Shown here: piece after piece, positions 23,573-35,422 of the stretch
How positions within the stretch are numbered: the stretch's first letter is position 1
Layout: every line of letters starts with the position of its first letter
NCBI GenBank assembly: GCA_021234155.1
Contig: JAJEKV010000818.1
Coordinates: 21,126 to 85,125, forward strand
Direction: 5' to 3'
DNA: 64,000 nucleotides
DNA from: Isoetes taiwanensis
Taxonomy: Eukaryota; Streptophyta; Lycopodiopsida; Isoetales; Isoetaceae
The notes under the pieces: generated by a model
Seen by the model: only the letters and a program-made list of their open reading frames with translations
Told to the model about the DNA's origin: nothing
The model's database searches: none
Position numbers and translations under genes: made by a program

Positions 23573-24518
23573 AGCATGAAGTGTTTTTTTTTTTTTTGAA
23601 GAACTGTGTCATCAATATAATAAAAGAATGGTAATGTTACAAAGCAAGTGAGGAGGAAGGAGAACTGCCCCAAAGAGGGGCGATACTCGACACTCCCACA
23701 ACAAACTCACGGAAAAACTGCAACTCTATCTGGCGTACAAACCGACCATCACCATCTACAACACCCAAGAAGTCCTGTAAATGGCAAACTTCGCTCTATT
23801 ATTCGGGAACACCGGAAAAGCTTTGAAATAGCTTGTACCGAAGTCGAGGAATCGAGCAAGCCGAAGCTGAATCTTCGAAAAGATCCACAAAGTAGCAATG
23901 CGGCTAGTCAATCTCACGGCAAGCCCCTAACCCAATCGAGGCAGCCTGCAAGTGAGGGCATAAAACCGCACAATGCTCCGCGGTCTCACGATGAGGCCAC
24001 AACAAAAGAGAGAAGGGCTCACCCTAAACCGACTCACAAGGGGGCATTCACCCGATGATACAGCGGTGCACCACGCCCGCGAAGCACCCCTAACCCGATT
24101 GAATTGAGCTCCATGTCCGCGTCCAAACCGCGCCATCGAGAACCGGGCTGCGAGAGACCACTTGCACGAAGGGAGGCGGTGTGTCATGAGAATAACCCGG
24201 CACCAGTAAACCGCTAAAGCAGAAGACACAACATCTGGATGAACCTTCAAACTGCACCACTATATCATCCTAAGGGACTATAGGTATGTTGAATACTCCA
24301 TCCGCGTGCTCCCGGATAGCCCGGTCACCCCTCGGTGGCGAGCTCGAAAGAACTCCCATGAAGCTAGCTGACCCACCCCAATACCAATCCTCCAAAGGTG
24401 AGCCACCGGCCAGCTTCGCCTTCAGCGAACTTTAACGTCCAGAACATGCCGCGATGGCGCCAAAGGGCAAAATGTAGCGGGGAGTAGAGGAACCCACAAG
24501 AAAGGAGCATGAAGTGTT
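23573..24518 (-). mobile_element. 5'-truncated LINE with 13-bp target-site duplication
   Basis: Both flanks carry AGCATGAAGTGTT (23573-23585 and 24506-24518), a target-site duplication. On the minus strand the insert (24505 down to 23586) ends 'ttattatattgatgacacag' + 'ttcttc' + poly(A), seen as poly(T) at 23584-23597. About 920 bp is present, GC-rich, with only broken frames, so this is a 3' fragment without an intact reverse transcriptase. The same 3' end appears at 2467-2521, which shows at least two insertions of the family in the window. Confidence 0.85.
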
Positions 24519-24659
24519 GAGTTAGCTGTTTACAAGACTTTGCAATACAATGGGCATCATCATTTTCTGTACCTAATGTTTTTGATGGTATAAAGTGTCA
24601 GGTGCATAGTAGATTATGCTAAGCATCTATAATTTAGATTACTATGCATTAAAGCATGA

Positions 24660-27600
24660 AACTTCTTCCAGAGACCCCTTGCTTTGGAAAACAAGCGCCG
24701 CGAATATAGTGTTGAGCTAGGCTCCAACATTTGCCTGACATTGCCATAGCGCAACCAAGCGCGCTTTGGCCTTGCCTAGCAGCCCGCGGCCACATACCTG
24801 ATCGTCACAGCTCTGCCCGGGCGACAAAAGCCCTGCCATAGCCTACCTAAACCTTGCTTGATGTGCCATAGCCCAAGTCATAGCCACAGAAGCAGCCCAG
24901 TGTCGGACTCACCCCTAGCGGGTGAGCTTCCCGGTTTCCACGGCCCCACCGGGCAAACCCCGGCTAACCTGGCGACCTCCGCCAACCCGAACTGCTGGGG
25001 AAAACCAAGAAGGGCCACAAGGGGAAGCGGCCCGTCGCGACGCATAATGGGCGGGGAGACATCCTCCATGAAGAAGGCACTGGGCCAAGACCCACACAAC
25101 CGGGCCAGCTCGGCCAGGGCCGGGGAGTTGGCTGCTCATGCCCCCGGGGGCCCCCTCCGGATTTGGCGAGTCTTGGGCGGCATCAGGCACGGGGTTGAGC
25201 CAACGGTGCCGCATTGCGAACTGGAAACGAGAGAATGGAGTGCGCAACATCCAGGGTGATTGCGCCGAGCGGTTGATGATTGCAAACTCTTGAATCCTTG
25301 TGATTGGAGACCCAAAGCGGCGGGTGGGCGGCGACAGCATCGCTTTAGTGCACTTTTGAGGCGGCAAGACGGAAGGTGCTTCGAACCTTATCTGAGGAGG
25401 CGGCGTGGATACCACAGGCGCTGCGAGGACGGGGCGAGGGGCTGGCGAGGCGCGACAACTTGCAATCCGCGTCAGCGGCTCACTCCGAGGTCGATGAGCC
25501 AATGTAACACGGCGAGCATAGAGCCCACACTCAGTTGGAATTGAGAGGCTACATTTGCAAGGCCGAAGGTTCTTGAGCCGCTTGGAAGTTAACCGAGAGC
25601 GACAGCGCCGAGAAGTTTGGCGAGGGGCCGAAATCACGGGAGCTTCGATCACGTAGTTGCCCGGCAAGGCAAGGGCCTCCATGCCGGGCGCAGCATGATT
25701 AATGGCGGCAGCACATGCGGGGAGATAACAACCCGGACAGGCCTTGCAGAGGCTGAAACTCCGAACCGAGAGTGGCCGCTGACACACTTGACACACCACG
25801 TCAGCGGAAGCCCAACAACTTTGCAAAGGCGTCAATGGGGTCATCGATCAACACTGAGCAGCCAAACCGGCCGCTGGCCCAGCTATGTAGCACCATCATC
25901 GCAGCGTCGCGCTACCCGAGCCCGGAAGTGGAGTCCGGTGCCCTCGCGGACGGTGAGAAAGCTCATTGGTATGGCGACGAGACACAACGGTAGTTAGGGA
26001 CCTGGAAGGAAGGCTGGGAGAATCTCACACGGAAGATACACCACCGCAGAGATCCTTGGGGCATGGCGTTTCACAGTCCGGACTGTTTGCCCGAGATTCT
26101 GGCGGCCGGCTCGACATGGGGTCGGCGCCCGAACCCGCGGTCGTGGTGTTCCGCGGTTCGCGGATGCACAAGTTCGAGAGGCCATCTGCCGACGAGGGGC
26201 AAGGATGAAGGAACATCACGTATGTGAGCCGAGATCTTACTCTGGGTACAGCGAGGGAGGCCCATGCCGGTTAAGCCGGTGAGGGGCCTTCCGTAGGCGT
26301 CGCGACCAAATCGCGGCGGTGCCTTTGCTTTCGACCAAATGGTACCTAACGCCTCCATTTCTTGCTCCTCCATAATCTGCCCCTGGCTTTCGGTCTACTC
26401 CCACTCGGCCAAATGCACCTTGCCCTTTGCGCCTCCGGCTTCTTCTTGTCTAAAGTCTGCCCTCGCCTTTCGGTCTACTCCCATTTGCTAGTCCTTCCGT
26501 GACACACACACTACACAAGCATAGATTGCTCAATAGGAATTGTGCCTCCGGGTGGGTGGTGCAGGCTGTCCGGGTTTTCGGTAGCGTGGCCGATGCTAGC
26601 CTCAATTCGATGGCGTGGACATGGACCTCATCTTCCTCATGGAACGTAATATGAACACCCGGACCCTGAGCTGCCCGTCTGCCCGGGGGTACCGGCATTT
26701 TTCGATTGTTCAATGGTTTATGCAGGGAAGGCATTGACGCGGTGGGAATTTGCACCCTTTACTACCGGGTAGCCTTGGCACATTTGGTTTCCCCTCGAGG
26801 AAGACCGTGGATATATAGCAGCTACTTGTGGAACCGAGTGCACCACCACGGCGGCGATCCTCTCTTCCTATTTGCTTGCTACTTTCCCCCATCATCGCGA
26901 GAGAGTCCCATCTACCACACCCATCGGAGGTGGGCGGGGATGGACCGATATGCCCGATCTATGATGACATCACGGCCTGCCCGGATGGGTAGAGTCATGC
27001 TCCTTGGAACTTCAATCTGCATGAGACGAGGGTGGAAACGAGGCCATCATTTGGTGGACCCCTCATGGATGGCGTCTTGCGATGCGTCCGCGGCTTGCCC
27101 GAACACTCTCGGATAGCCCGGTCGGGTCTGCCGCCCGGCGGAACAATTGCTCTGATGTGTGGTATCTTTGGCTGCTCATATTCGTGGCCTACCACAATGG
27201 CCCTCTTCCGCGGGTAGACGGACGGGACAATCCGCGGCAATGGAACTAGTGTCATGGATTATGTCATAGTGGCTGCACAAGATGTACACCTTATCGACCA
27301 TTTTCACATGGGCATTAGAGAAAATTTGAGATCTCATTTCATCCCCATAAGAATCCTCCAATGGAATGGCTACCCTCTATTAAGCTGCAATTAATGCGGC
27401 ACCAACAACTTCATTCTTTGTTGTTTTTTCCCCATAACTTTTGATCCACTTGTCAAAATGTTGCGTTTATTGCATTAGATCGGGAATGAAAAGATCTTTT
27501 CCAATGATATATGGTTATGATGTATTTCAATATGGTCATATCGTTAACCTTAAAAAAAATATGATTTTTGCTTATTTCTTTATATATATTTATATCGTAA

Positions 27601-28480
27601 AATGTATGAATGGGTTATCACTAGATAGATCTTGTGAAAGACGAACCCATTGCTACAAAAAGTTTTTGAATACGGGAGTTCTGGATCAAAAGTTATAATG
27701 AAAAAAATTATACTCTGAAGTTAGTTAAAATTTGCATTAATTAAAGGATGCCACATAATCTTGGAATGAGATATCTTTGGAGCTCTTCTCTTATTGGACG
27801 CTTTAAAAAGCTGACATGGCATTTTAAGCATCCCTTAATGGGACAAAATGTGATCTCATTTTTTCCTCTAATGAATGGGCGGTCGGGGCGAGGAGAGGCG
27901 ACTCAGATCACCTTCCACTCTATGTGCTGGCACGGCTAGCCCCTTCGACCCCCTCGATGCTTGACACCTTGCCGACCTGTTGCGCTTGGATTATGAGCAG
28001 GCGGAGGAATGCGGCCGACATACTCGCGAAGCCCTCGGCGGTTCTGCCCGGGCCCCTGCAGCTGGGCGGCAAACAGACTAGGCCCGGTTGAGCTCCCCTC
28101 GAGCGGAAACGAAGCGAGCAGTACACTTTGGAGACCTCCCCCCGCCCCGGGATCAGAGGCGCGAAAACCTTTCTGCGTAGCGGATGGTTTTGATCGCGGT
28201 ATAAAGAGGCATAGCAGCGCACTCCATCTCATCGTGGATGGAACCAGCGAGCTCGAGGCCACCGACCATTCTGCACCTTCCCCTCAAAGGGAAACAAAGG
28301 CAAGGGCACGGCAAGGCACCAAAGAAATATTGACCCTACTGGGAACCACTCGAGAACTTTACGGCGCAAGAGGGTACTCAAAGGCGGTCTGACCTGAAAG
28401 GGGAAACATCATGGGCGAACAGCAATGGGGCGATACCTCACCGGTTTGCCCCGGTTGGATAAGGGCATGTCGTTAGGAAC
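24660..28480. other. GC-rich tract, possible degenerate retroelement
   Basis: GC content rises sharply at about 24660 and falls at about 27390-27870 before rising again to about 28460. Many overlapping frames of 60-130 codons exist on both strands, typical of GC-rich non-coding or decayed sequence. A ~73-bp spaced direct repeat ('ctttcggtctactccca') lies at 26388 and 26468. I found no reverse transcriptase, integrase or LTR boundary that would name the element. Confidence 0.4.
24915..25844 (-). CDS. Hypothetical 309-residue ORF with cysteine cluster
   Basis: This is the longest minus-strand frame in the GC-rich tract. Near its N-terminus (about residues 18-45) it has VCQVCQRPLSVRS, then LCKACPGCYLPAC, a C-x2-C ... 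C-x2-C-x2-C-x4-C pattern that could bind zinc, as in gag-like or PHD-like modules. The remainder is Arg/Pro/Ser-rich and without recognisable structure. Since stops are rare in GC-rich sequence, the length alone is weak evidence. Confidence 0.3.
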   Translation of the reverse strand: MTPLTPLQSCWASADVVCQVCQRPLSVRSFSLCKACPGCYLPACAAAINHAAPGMEALALPGNYVIEAPVISAPRQTSRRCRSRLTSKRLKNLRPCKCSLSIPTECGLYARRVTLAHRPRSEPLTRIASCRASPAPRPVLAAPVVSTPPPQIRFEAPSVLPPQKCTKAMLSPPTRRFGSPITRIQEFAIINRSAQSPWMLRTPFSRFQFAMRHRWLNPVPDAAQDSPNPEGAPGGMSSQLPGPGRAGPVVWVLAQCLLHGGCLPAHYASRRAASPCGPSWFSPAVRVGGGRQVSRGLPGGAVETGKLTR

Positions 28481-28839
28481 GTTACAATATTGAGATCACC
28501 TTTCTTTCTGCCCATGCATATGCTATACCAATAAGTGCTTATGAACGAACATTCATGCCATAGATAGCCTTACAGTTCGGCTTCCAAACACTTCCCTATA
28601 TGCTAGTTTCAGGCTAAGATCTGTCCTTACCTGGAGGCCCTTACACCCGGAAGTATGTCCGGTCGCCAAGTCCAACGAAGCCACGATGCCCTTTTAGGTT
28701 TTGCTTGTTGCTATATTTGTTTGGTATCTTGACCATTGATTTTTCGCCATAGCATACATTCCATAGGTTCCCAGCTTTGATATTGCATGATACTGACACT
28801 TGATCCTGCACATAGGTTTTTCCTTCCTTTTTCTGAACC
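28481..28839. other. No recognised gene
   Basis: AT-rich spacer between the GC-rich tract and the 8-kb unit. Nothing seen. Confidence 0.4.
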
Positions 28840-28919
28840 CATGTATTACATTATATTGATCACATTACAATGCTTATTTAAATAAAAAAAACAAAGTCTG
28901 CGCACGGAGGGTTGCCATC

Positions 28920-28935
28920 CATGGCCGGAGGGTGA
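28920..28935 (+). repeat. Left inverted repeat of unit 1
   Basis: CATGGCCGGAGGGTGA, perfectly complementary to 36881-36896. It sits inside the dispersed ~50-bp motif shared with 15960-16015 and 36938-36988. Confidence 0.8.
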
Positions 28936-29199
28936 AGTGACTTAAATCATACTTGAAAGTCATGTTTTTACAGTAAATCAAAATTGCTATTTTAAAACAT
29001 TGATATTTTGTGAAGGTGATGGTACCCATTTGCATCACTAACTGCTCCTTAGATGTTGAGCTCTTACCTTTCCTCCCAAGACCTTTCCAAAAGGTAACTT
29101 GGCATATAAGGCCTACATCCTTTCAGGCCTTTATGGGCTATGCCCAAGGAGCCCTCCCCAAGCGGCTGCGACTGCTACATCTTCCATAGATTCTAGCTC

Positions 29200-29500
29200 A
29201 AATCGTAATAGTCCACCGGGGTAAAAGACAACTGACCTGAGTTGTAACGATCACATAAGTGGCGAAACCACACATAATCAACCCCCGTCCACCACCACGG
29301 GTTCACCACGGTTCTACCACAAAGACCATCTAGCTCCACTACAAAGATCCACCATACAGGTCCCATGATCTCTCTACACAGATCCAAATCCATATATCCT
29401 TGATTCACCACACAGACCACTCATCTCCACCACAAGGCCACACAGGTCCTTTATCTGTCTACACAGATCCAGATCCATTTATCCTTCGTGACTGCATTTT
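29200..29500 (+). repeat. Left subterminal short repeats of unit 1
   Basis: Repeated 'ccacca', 'accacaaaga' and 'ctacacagatccaaatccat' words; the last recurs at about 29371-29402 and 29456-29487. Subterminal repeats of this sort are commonly transposase binding regions in plant DNA transposons. The same block is at 37780-38075 in copy 2. Confidence 0.6.
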
Positions 29501-29610
29501 AGATCATAATTGTAACAACCCACCGAGATAAAAAACAAATGGCCTCAAAAACAACTGGCTCAGTTATAAGATCCATATACCTAACAGAATGATGAACACC
29601 ATAGAAGAGT

Positions 29611-30430
29611 TTTTTTTTTTTTAAATGTAACGAGATGACATATCATCTTTCCATCGCAGATACATACCTTCTACGGAGGAGATTTGCAGAGCAGGCTCAG
29701 AAATCCTTGACTTCATTTTCTGACAATGCTTCTTTGCTGGGAGAGTGTGTCGCTGTTGTTTGACGACATGCAACATGATATCCAGGACAGGTTGAGAAAG
29801 CTTGATATATCATTGAGTTCAATTTTCTTTAAATCCACCCAGTCTGGAAACCAAATAATGATAATTCTTAGGTATGTTGGTTGACTCCATGCGTCATTTT
29901 GACTCTCCAGAGGGTCATGGCTAGGATCTTGGCACAAAGGGTAATCTTACAAATGTGATTGTGCAACCTTCGTGTTACACATCTCTCAAAACCCTTTAAG
30001 GTTCTCAGTTCAGCCAATTGGCAACCTTGAGGACAAGAACACATGAGAACCAGAACATCTCATTAGAATGTATCCTGCTACATGATTTCCACATTGCACA
30101 ACATTGAACTTTCTACATCCTCCAAGCAAAGTCATCCACGATATGTCAGTTGGTTCAAAAAGCATTGCTTCAATCCATGCTTCTGCATAGTCTAACCATC
30201 CCAATCATCCAAGCGTATCAATAATGCACTCAAAAAGCATTATAAGTTGGTGAGATGTTGTAATTCTAGACCATTGAAGCAAAGAGACGAAGACCATTAT
30301 GCACTAGACTAGCATGATTACATGCATTAAGAATAGTAATAAAGGTTACCTTGTTTGATGCCATGCCTTCCAGCTGCATATCTTTGAAGCATTGTAAAGC
30401 CTTTTGCCCTGCCCCTTGAGCCTTTTCTTC
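29611..30430 (-). pseudogene. PPR gene 3' fragment with poly(A), copy 1
   Basis: On the minus strand the frames around 30430-30010 match the end of a plant-type pentatricopeptide repeat protein: a PPR-like stretch (ALQCFKDMQLEGM in the cleaner copy 2), then WIEAMLFEPTDISWMTLLGG and CRKFN of the last motif/E region, followed by a stop at 30010. PPR proteins bind organellar RNA. The sequence then runs through non-coding text to 'catctcgttacattt' and about 14 A residues (poly-T at 29611-29624 on the plus strand). The poly(A) end suggests the fragment came from a processed transcript. Frameshifts and early stops make it non-functional. Confidence 0.7.
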
Positions 30431-30633
30431 TTAGATGTGTAGAATCCCGTCATAAATATAAGAACTTTTCCTTACGGATGGAGTGCAGAGCTTTTGTCTA
30501 TGAAGGTGAATGCTATTAAGTGTTTCAGCTTATTATTTGGATTTTCAGTCCTCCGGGTGTTATGGGAGATTATAGATTTGTGATTTTCTATGAAGGCATC
30601 ATGGGTTTAACATCAGAGGCATCTGCTTGAAGG

Positions 30634-31310
30634 AATCCTATGCAAGTGGGCGTAGATAAGTAATAGTAGCCCTAGAAGCTGGAAAAAGAAAAAGGGCCAT
30701 ATTTAACTTTAAAACCAGGGAGCACCCTTTGCGGTACAAACACAATATCCATTACTATCGAAAAGTTCTTGTATTGCAGAAATTTCGGATAAAAGACCAA
30801 CCATTGCCATTAACCAAAGCTGAAATAACCCATATTCATTGCCAATTATCAAGAATATAGCAGTTCAATTTGTGAGGTAACAACACAAAATAGTCCTTTC
30901 TCGGTTCTTTGCACTAGAACTTCGACTTCTTGGTGTTTCCATGCCAATTCGTCTTTGGAGCAAGCAACAAATTTTCAAGTTGTTTCACACGGAAACACCG
31001 AGGATTAATTATTTAAATTTCAAATAGTATTGCAATTGGTTAAACATGATACCTCAATATATCCTTGGTTATCACAATCAAGTTCATTCATAATCCATGC
31101 TGCATATTCGCTAGCTTGCGCTTTTAGAATCCTTAACTGATTTGCAGAAGCACTCAGCAGAATGTTCTGGGAAAGCTATTGAACATAATTGTATAACAAG
31201 GTCCCAGCAAACATTGTGCACACCAGATAGAAGAATTTTTTGTAAGAGTTACCTCTTTGACCTCTTCTATGGAAATTCTACCGTCCAAGTCTTTGTCACA
31301 TCTGGCTCAA
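30634..31310 (-). pseudogene. Captured NADPH oxidase (RBOH) fragment with introns, copy 1
   Basis: On the minus strand this is a near-identical but more damaged copy of 43118-43830. An EF-hand exon reads CDKDLDGRISIEEVKE and ends in a GT donor. A second exon holds the EF-hand-like [14 protein letters not shown]... [12 protein letters not shown] third exon carries the first membrane helices of the ferric-reductase core. RBOH proteins make superoxide at the plasma membrane and are Ca2+-regulated through EF hands. Because introns are retained, this is a genomic capture, not a retrocopy. Several 1-4 base indels break the frames. Confidence 0.75.
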
Positions 31311-31770
31311 AATGGTCAAATCATGTTCAAACACTGACATGCTAACATTAACCTATCATCATAGCAAAATTTTAAGCTTACAAGTCAAAGAATAGCCGCA
31401 ACCGAGAATGGAAACCCTTGTCAGAAATCTGGAACCAGAAACTTTGAAGTTCTTCCTTTGTTATAGGGTCCAAAAATGCTAGACCCTAGCAATTTAGCAC
31501 GTCCTGGACATACGTGCTGAATATGTGCTGGAGACTTTCATGCCCATCATCCGTTACCCTTCACCACCCTTCATTGTTTTTTCGCCCTGTACCATTTGCA
31601 GCGGGAAAGCAAAAGCAAGAATGATCTAGAACGGTTTGGAGCTCCTGGATTGGAAATTTTTGCAGCCATGTCATCAATCCAAGGGGCTTCAGTTGCATTC
31701 AGCGGGAAATTTTGGGATGAATGGCCATATTCTTTTGAGTTTAGTTTTGATTACAAGACAGTGGAGAGCA

Positions 31771-34700
31771 ATGGATTGGGCACGATCTTTCTCTGAGTCT
31801 GTTGCTAGAACCAGTTCAGCATATAATTTTAGTGACTTATTCTCCAATCTTCACCATTATGAAGAGCTAACTGCAGAATTTAGTGGTGTTTGCTCCAATT
31901 TGGCACAATCGATTCTTCATGAGGCAACCAATTCTAACCTTAGGCGTAACCCTAGACCTTCTGATTACGAAATGGTTGATGAAAATAATGGTGTCTTTGG
32001 TGGTGAACGTGCTCATAATGATGGTCTATTCAATGAAACTGTCAACTGCAATAACAATTGCAATTGTGATGCTGAAAGGAAGCGGCTTCAAACCGACAAG
32101 GCCGAGGTATCTTCTAATGTTGCTAGAAAACTCAATCTTCTTGATGAAAATGCTATTACTGATTACAAAACAGTAAAAAAAGTTGTGGAAAATTTGAAGA
32201 ACTCGTTTGAATCACACAAATTTGCAAGGAAGACTGATGTGTTGAGAGCTAGATCCGCTGCTATGGTTTACCTTGTAGATCCTAACATCAATTATTCAGC
32301 AATGTCTAGAACTTTTAACTTGAGTAGAAGCATTGTAAGTACTGCAAGAAATAGAAGAGTCTTTGCTGAACAAGGTGAAGGACCATGGTCTATGTTTACA
32401 AGAAGAGTTAGGAGTGATAGATTCTCAGATGAGATTAGGAAAGTAGTTGTAGATTATTGGAGTGATAATACCAGGGTTTCACCCAACAAGAAGGATGTCT
32501 TGAAAATAAGGATCGCACGTAACCAGACGGTGCTTCATCCTTTGCATTTCTTGGAAGAGACTCAGGTAATGTCTCATTGTTTTAGATCGTAATTATTTTG
32601 TTAGCACTTTGTGAATTAGTGATCATTGTATTTTTTTCTTATGCTGGTAGCTTTCTTTCAGTGTTTCAAGAGAGACCATGCTGAGCTTAATATCTCGTTG
32701 ACAACATTTGAAGCTTTGAAACCAGAATTTGTGAGGAAGATAAAAGATCGAGAGACATGTTGGTTGTTCATCACATGAAAACGGATTACATCAGGTTAGC
32801 AATTAACAAAATGAGGAATGATTCTAGGATTCATGGTGCAGATTGCACATGCAATTGTGTTGTATGTGGCCCCGGGACAAGTTGTTTAGCTAAGAGTAGT
32901 ACTTACATGTCTACTAGTGAGTTGTGGAGGTCTTTAACTTGTCCTAAGGCTGAAAGTGAGGAATGGTACAAGCATGAATGCCTGCTGCTCCAATGTAAGA
33001 AGTGCGGCCCTTCAAAACTCCCTGTTTGTCCAAAAGAGAAGAAAGAGCAATACATGATTGATTGGAAGACATTTGATAGTGTTCTTAATCCCTAACTTTC
33101 TAATTAATTCCTTAGATGCTCTCTTTAATGTTCCATGCTTATTTTATCTTCTTTCTAATTGCAGGTTGTTGACCAAATTGAACAATTTGATCAGGTACAA
33201 TGCTAGATTTTGTAATTTGTAATGATTATTTTGTATGTACAGCCTTGATCTTCAAAAATAGAATTTAGGAATGCAAAATGTGGTCAATTATTGTAAATAG
33301 TTTGTAGTAGGTGGACATGTTAGTTAGTGATAGAGGTTTACGTCTTAGGTAATGTTACAACTACATGGATGCTTGAGTTGTCATAATCTTGAATTCATGG
33401 CTTATGGTAGGACCATCTTTGTAAATGATATAGGCATTTTGTCTTATAAATGTTTGAACAGCCCAATCATATTGATCGATATAGGTTTGTCCATGTTGTA
33501 GAATCCTTGAGCGTTGATAACGGTGAATGTTTTTGCATGCTATCTTAAATGTAAAATGCTTATCTTTGTTTCTTGTCTTTTTTCCGCAGGCTCATGACCA
33601 AGTTCAACAATATGATGATAAGAGGGCCTCAAAAAATAAGAAGAAACCAGTGGTCAAACTTGCATACAAGAGTACTAGCACTGCAGTTGTGCTGCAGCAG
33701 GCTGAACTAGTTTTGAAAGACTTCATACCTCATATCTATGAGGCGAGATGGCAAGCACAACAATTCAAAAATTGTTTGGCCACATTTCCCGAAGGCTCAA
33801 TAGTCTCAGTAATTGACTTCGCTGAGAACTACACGTTCAAGATTCAACAGGAGATTCAGAGCTTGCATTGGAGGAATGACCAATGCACCATTCTGGTCCA
33901 CATCACCTACAGACATGCTCCTAGAGATGATACTAGTCCGTTGAAGGAATCAGAAAGAAGGATAATAAAAGAAACACATTTTTATATTAGCGATGATCGA
34001 GAACATGATGTGTTGTTTGTGCAACATTGTCTAGATAAGCATGCTAAATTCCTCAAAAATGAAGGTGCACAAGTAAGCAAGCATATCATTTGGTCTGATG
34101 GCTGCTCCAGTCAGTTCAAAGGCGCAAGAGTATTCTTATATCTTGGCAGGTCTTTTCAAGCAACCGGTGTTCCAATAGAGTGGAATTATTTTGCTTCGTA
34201 TCATGGAAAAGGTATGACACATACAATTTTTATGTATTTCTGGTTATGGCACAGCCCAAGGTCATTTCATTGTTTTTTGATTGCATGTTATAGGACAATC
34301 TTCACGTTTTCACATATCTTTGATAGAGGAATTAAGTTAAACTTTACAATATGTGCCACAACGTTTGCTTGGTAAACATAATTTCTAATTTTATTTTATT
34401 TTTTTATTTTTTTTTTTTTGCAGGAGAACATGACGGAGCAGGAGCAGTGATAAAGAGGGCAATGACATTTGAAATGCTCAAAAGGGATTCTGTACCATTG
34501 CGAAATGCTCATGATGGTGTGGTCTTTTTGCATCAACACTTTAGTAATTGCCAACATCTTGAGAACAAGTCTACATTTAGGTTTGTTAACTCAAACTAAG
34601 CTCTTATATATGATAATAAGTAGCATATTCTGAAAGTAGTTGAGCATTTGCTACTGCAGACATTTTTGGGAAATAAAATTGGGCGAGGTAGATAGGAGTG

Positions 34701-35422
34701 AGAGATTTGATTGTGCAACATTGAAAGGATCGAGCAAGTTCCACGCCATTCGTCCGGTCCAAAGATTGGACCCAACTCAAGTTGCGCACATGAATTTTTC
34801 TTGCTTCTGTCATGCTTGTTGCAAGGGTAAGTATAGCAGCTGCATCAACAAGTCTAGAATTGGAACATGGCAGTACTCGGAGCTTAATCCTGGTGAACTA
34901 GATCTGACAGAATTGGTGGATGGTCCAGTCTTTGAAGGTGATGCAGAGTGGAAGTCTGACATTATCGATGTTGGCGATAATTTTGCTGTTGTGGCAAAAA
35001 TTGGGAACACAGAGGATGCTGATTTTTACTTGCTTAAATGTACACGCACTAAACATGTAGTAGATAAAGCATTCACGGACCATTGAAGGTAGCATTTTGC
35101 TAGAAGGGAAGTCGTCCTAATAGGTACGTGGTATGGATGTGTTGGCAATGGTATGTTTGAGTTGCTAAGAAGCAAGCCAGAAGCTAATGTTTACAACCAC
35201 CTAGTTACGGCTTGCAATTTTGAGTTGATCCATAAAGGTGGTGATATGTACCATTTGCCTGATCACTTACATGAATTGATCATGGATAGCTTGCCTAACA
35301 GGTCTACTATAACCATTGATGTTGCTGCAAGTCTCGGGGGAAGTGGTGAAGATGAGGCAGAAGATATTGTGACAAGGCCATCTAACAGAACATCCAAGAA
35401 GTCAAAAAGTTTAGCTACATAA
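31771..35422 (+). pseudogene. DDE-type transposase-like gene, copy 1 (six or more exons)
   Basis: I start at ATG 31771 (MDWARSFSESVART). Exon 1 runs to 32565 and includes an HTH-like stretch (NYSAMSRTFNLSRSIVSTAR). Exon 2 (about 32662-33079) is Cys-rich, with CVVCGPGTSC and LLLQCKKCG. Then come a 30-nt microexon (33165-33194), exon 4 (33590-34213), exon 5 (34424-34580) and exon 6 (34660-35086). The same frame reads on to 35422 past stops at about 35084 and 35090. The DDE candidates are D in VIDFAENY (codon 33815), D in IIWSDGCSSQFKG (34097) and E in HGKGEHDGAGAVIKR (34426), spaced 93 and 38 residues. This suits an RNase H-fold transposase that would cut and rejoin element ends. Breaks: a 1-nt loss near 32760, a lost splice acceptor at 32645 and an altered donor at about 33079. 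A diverged relative lies at 56150-58284. I cannot place it in a known plant transposase superfamily. Confidence 0.75.
33165..33194 (+). other. 30-nt microexon duplicated from the next exon start
   Basis: Flanked by 'attgcag' and 'gtacaatg', it encodes VVDQIEQFDQ in phase. The following exon starts AHDQVQQYDDK, encoded by closely similar bases, so the microexon probably arose by exon-end duplication. Copy 2 has it at about 59566-59595. Confidence 0.6.
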
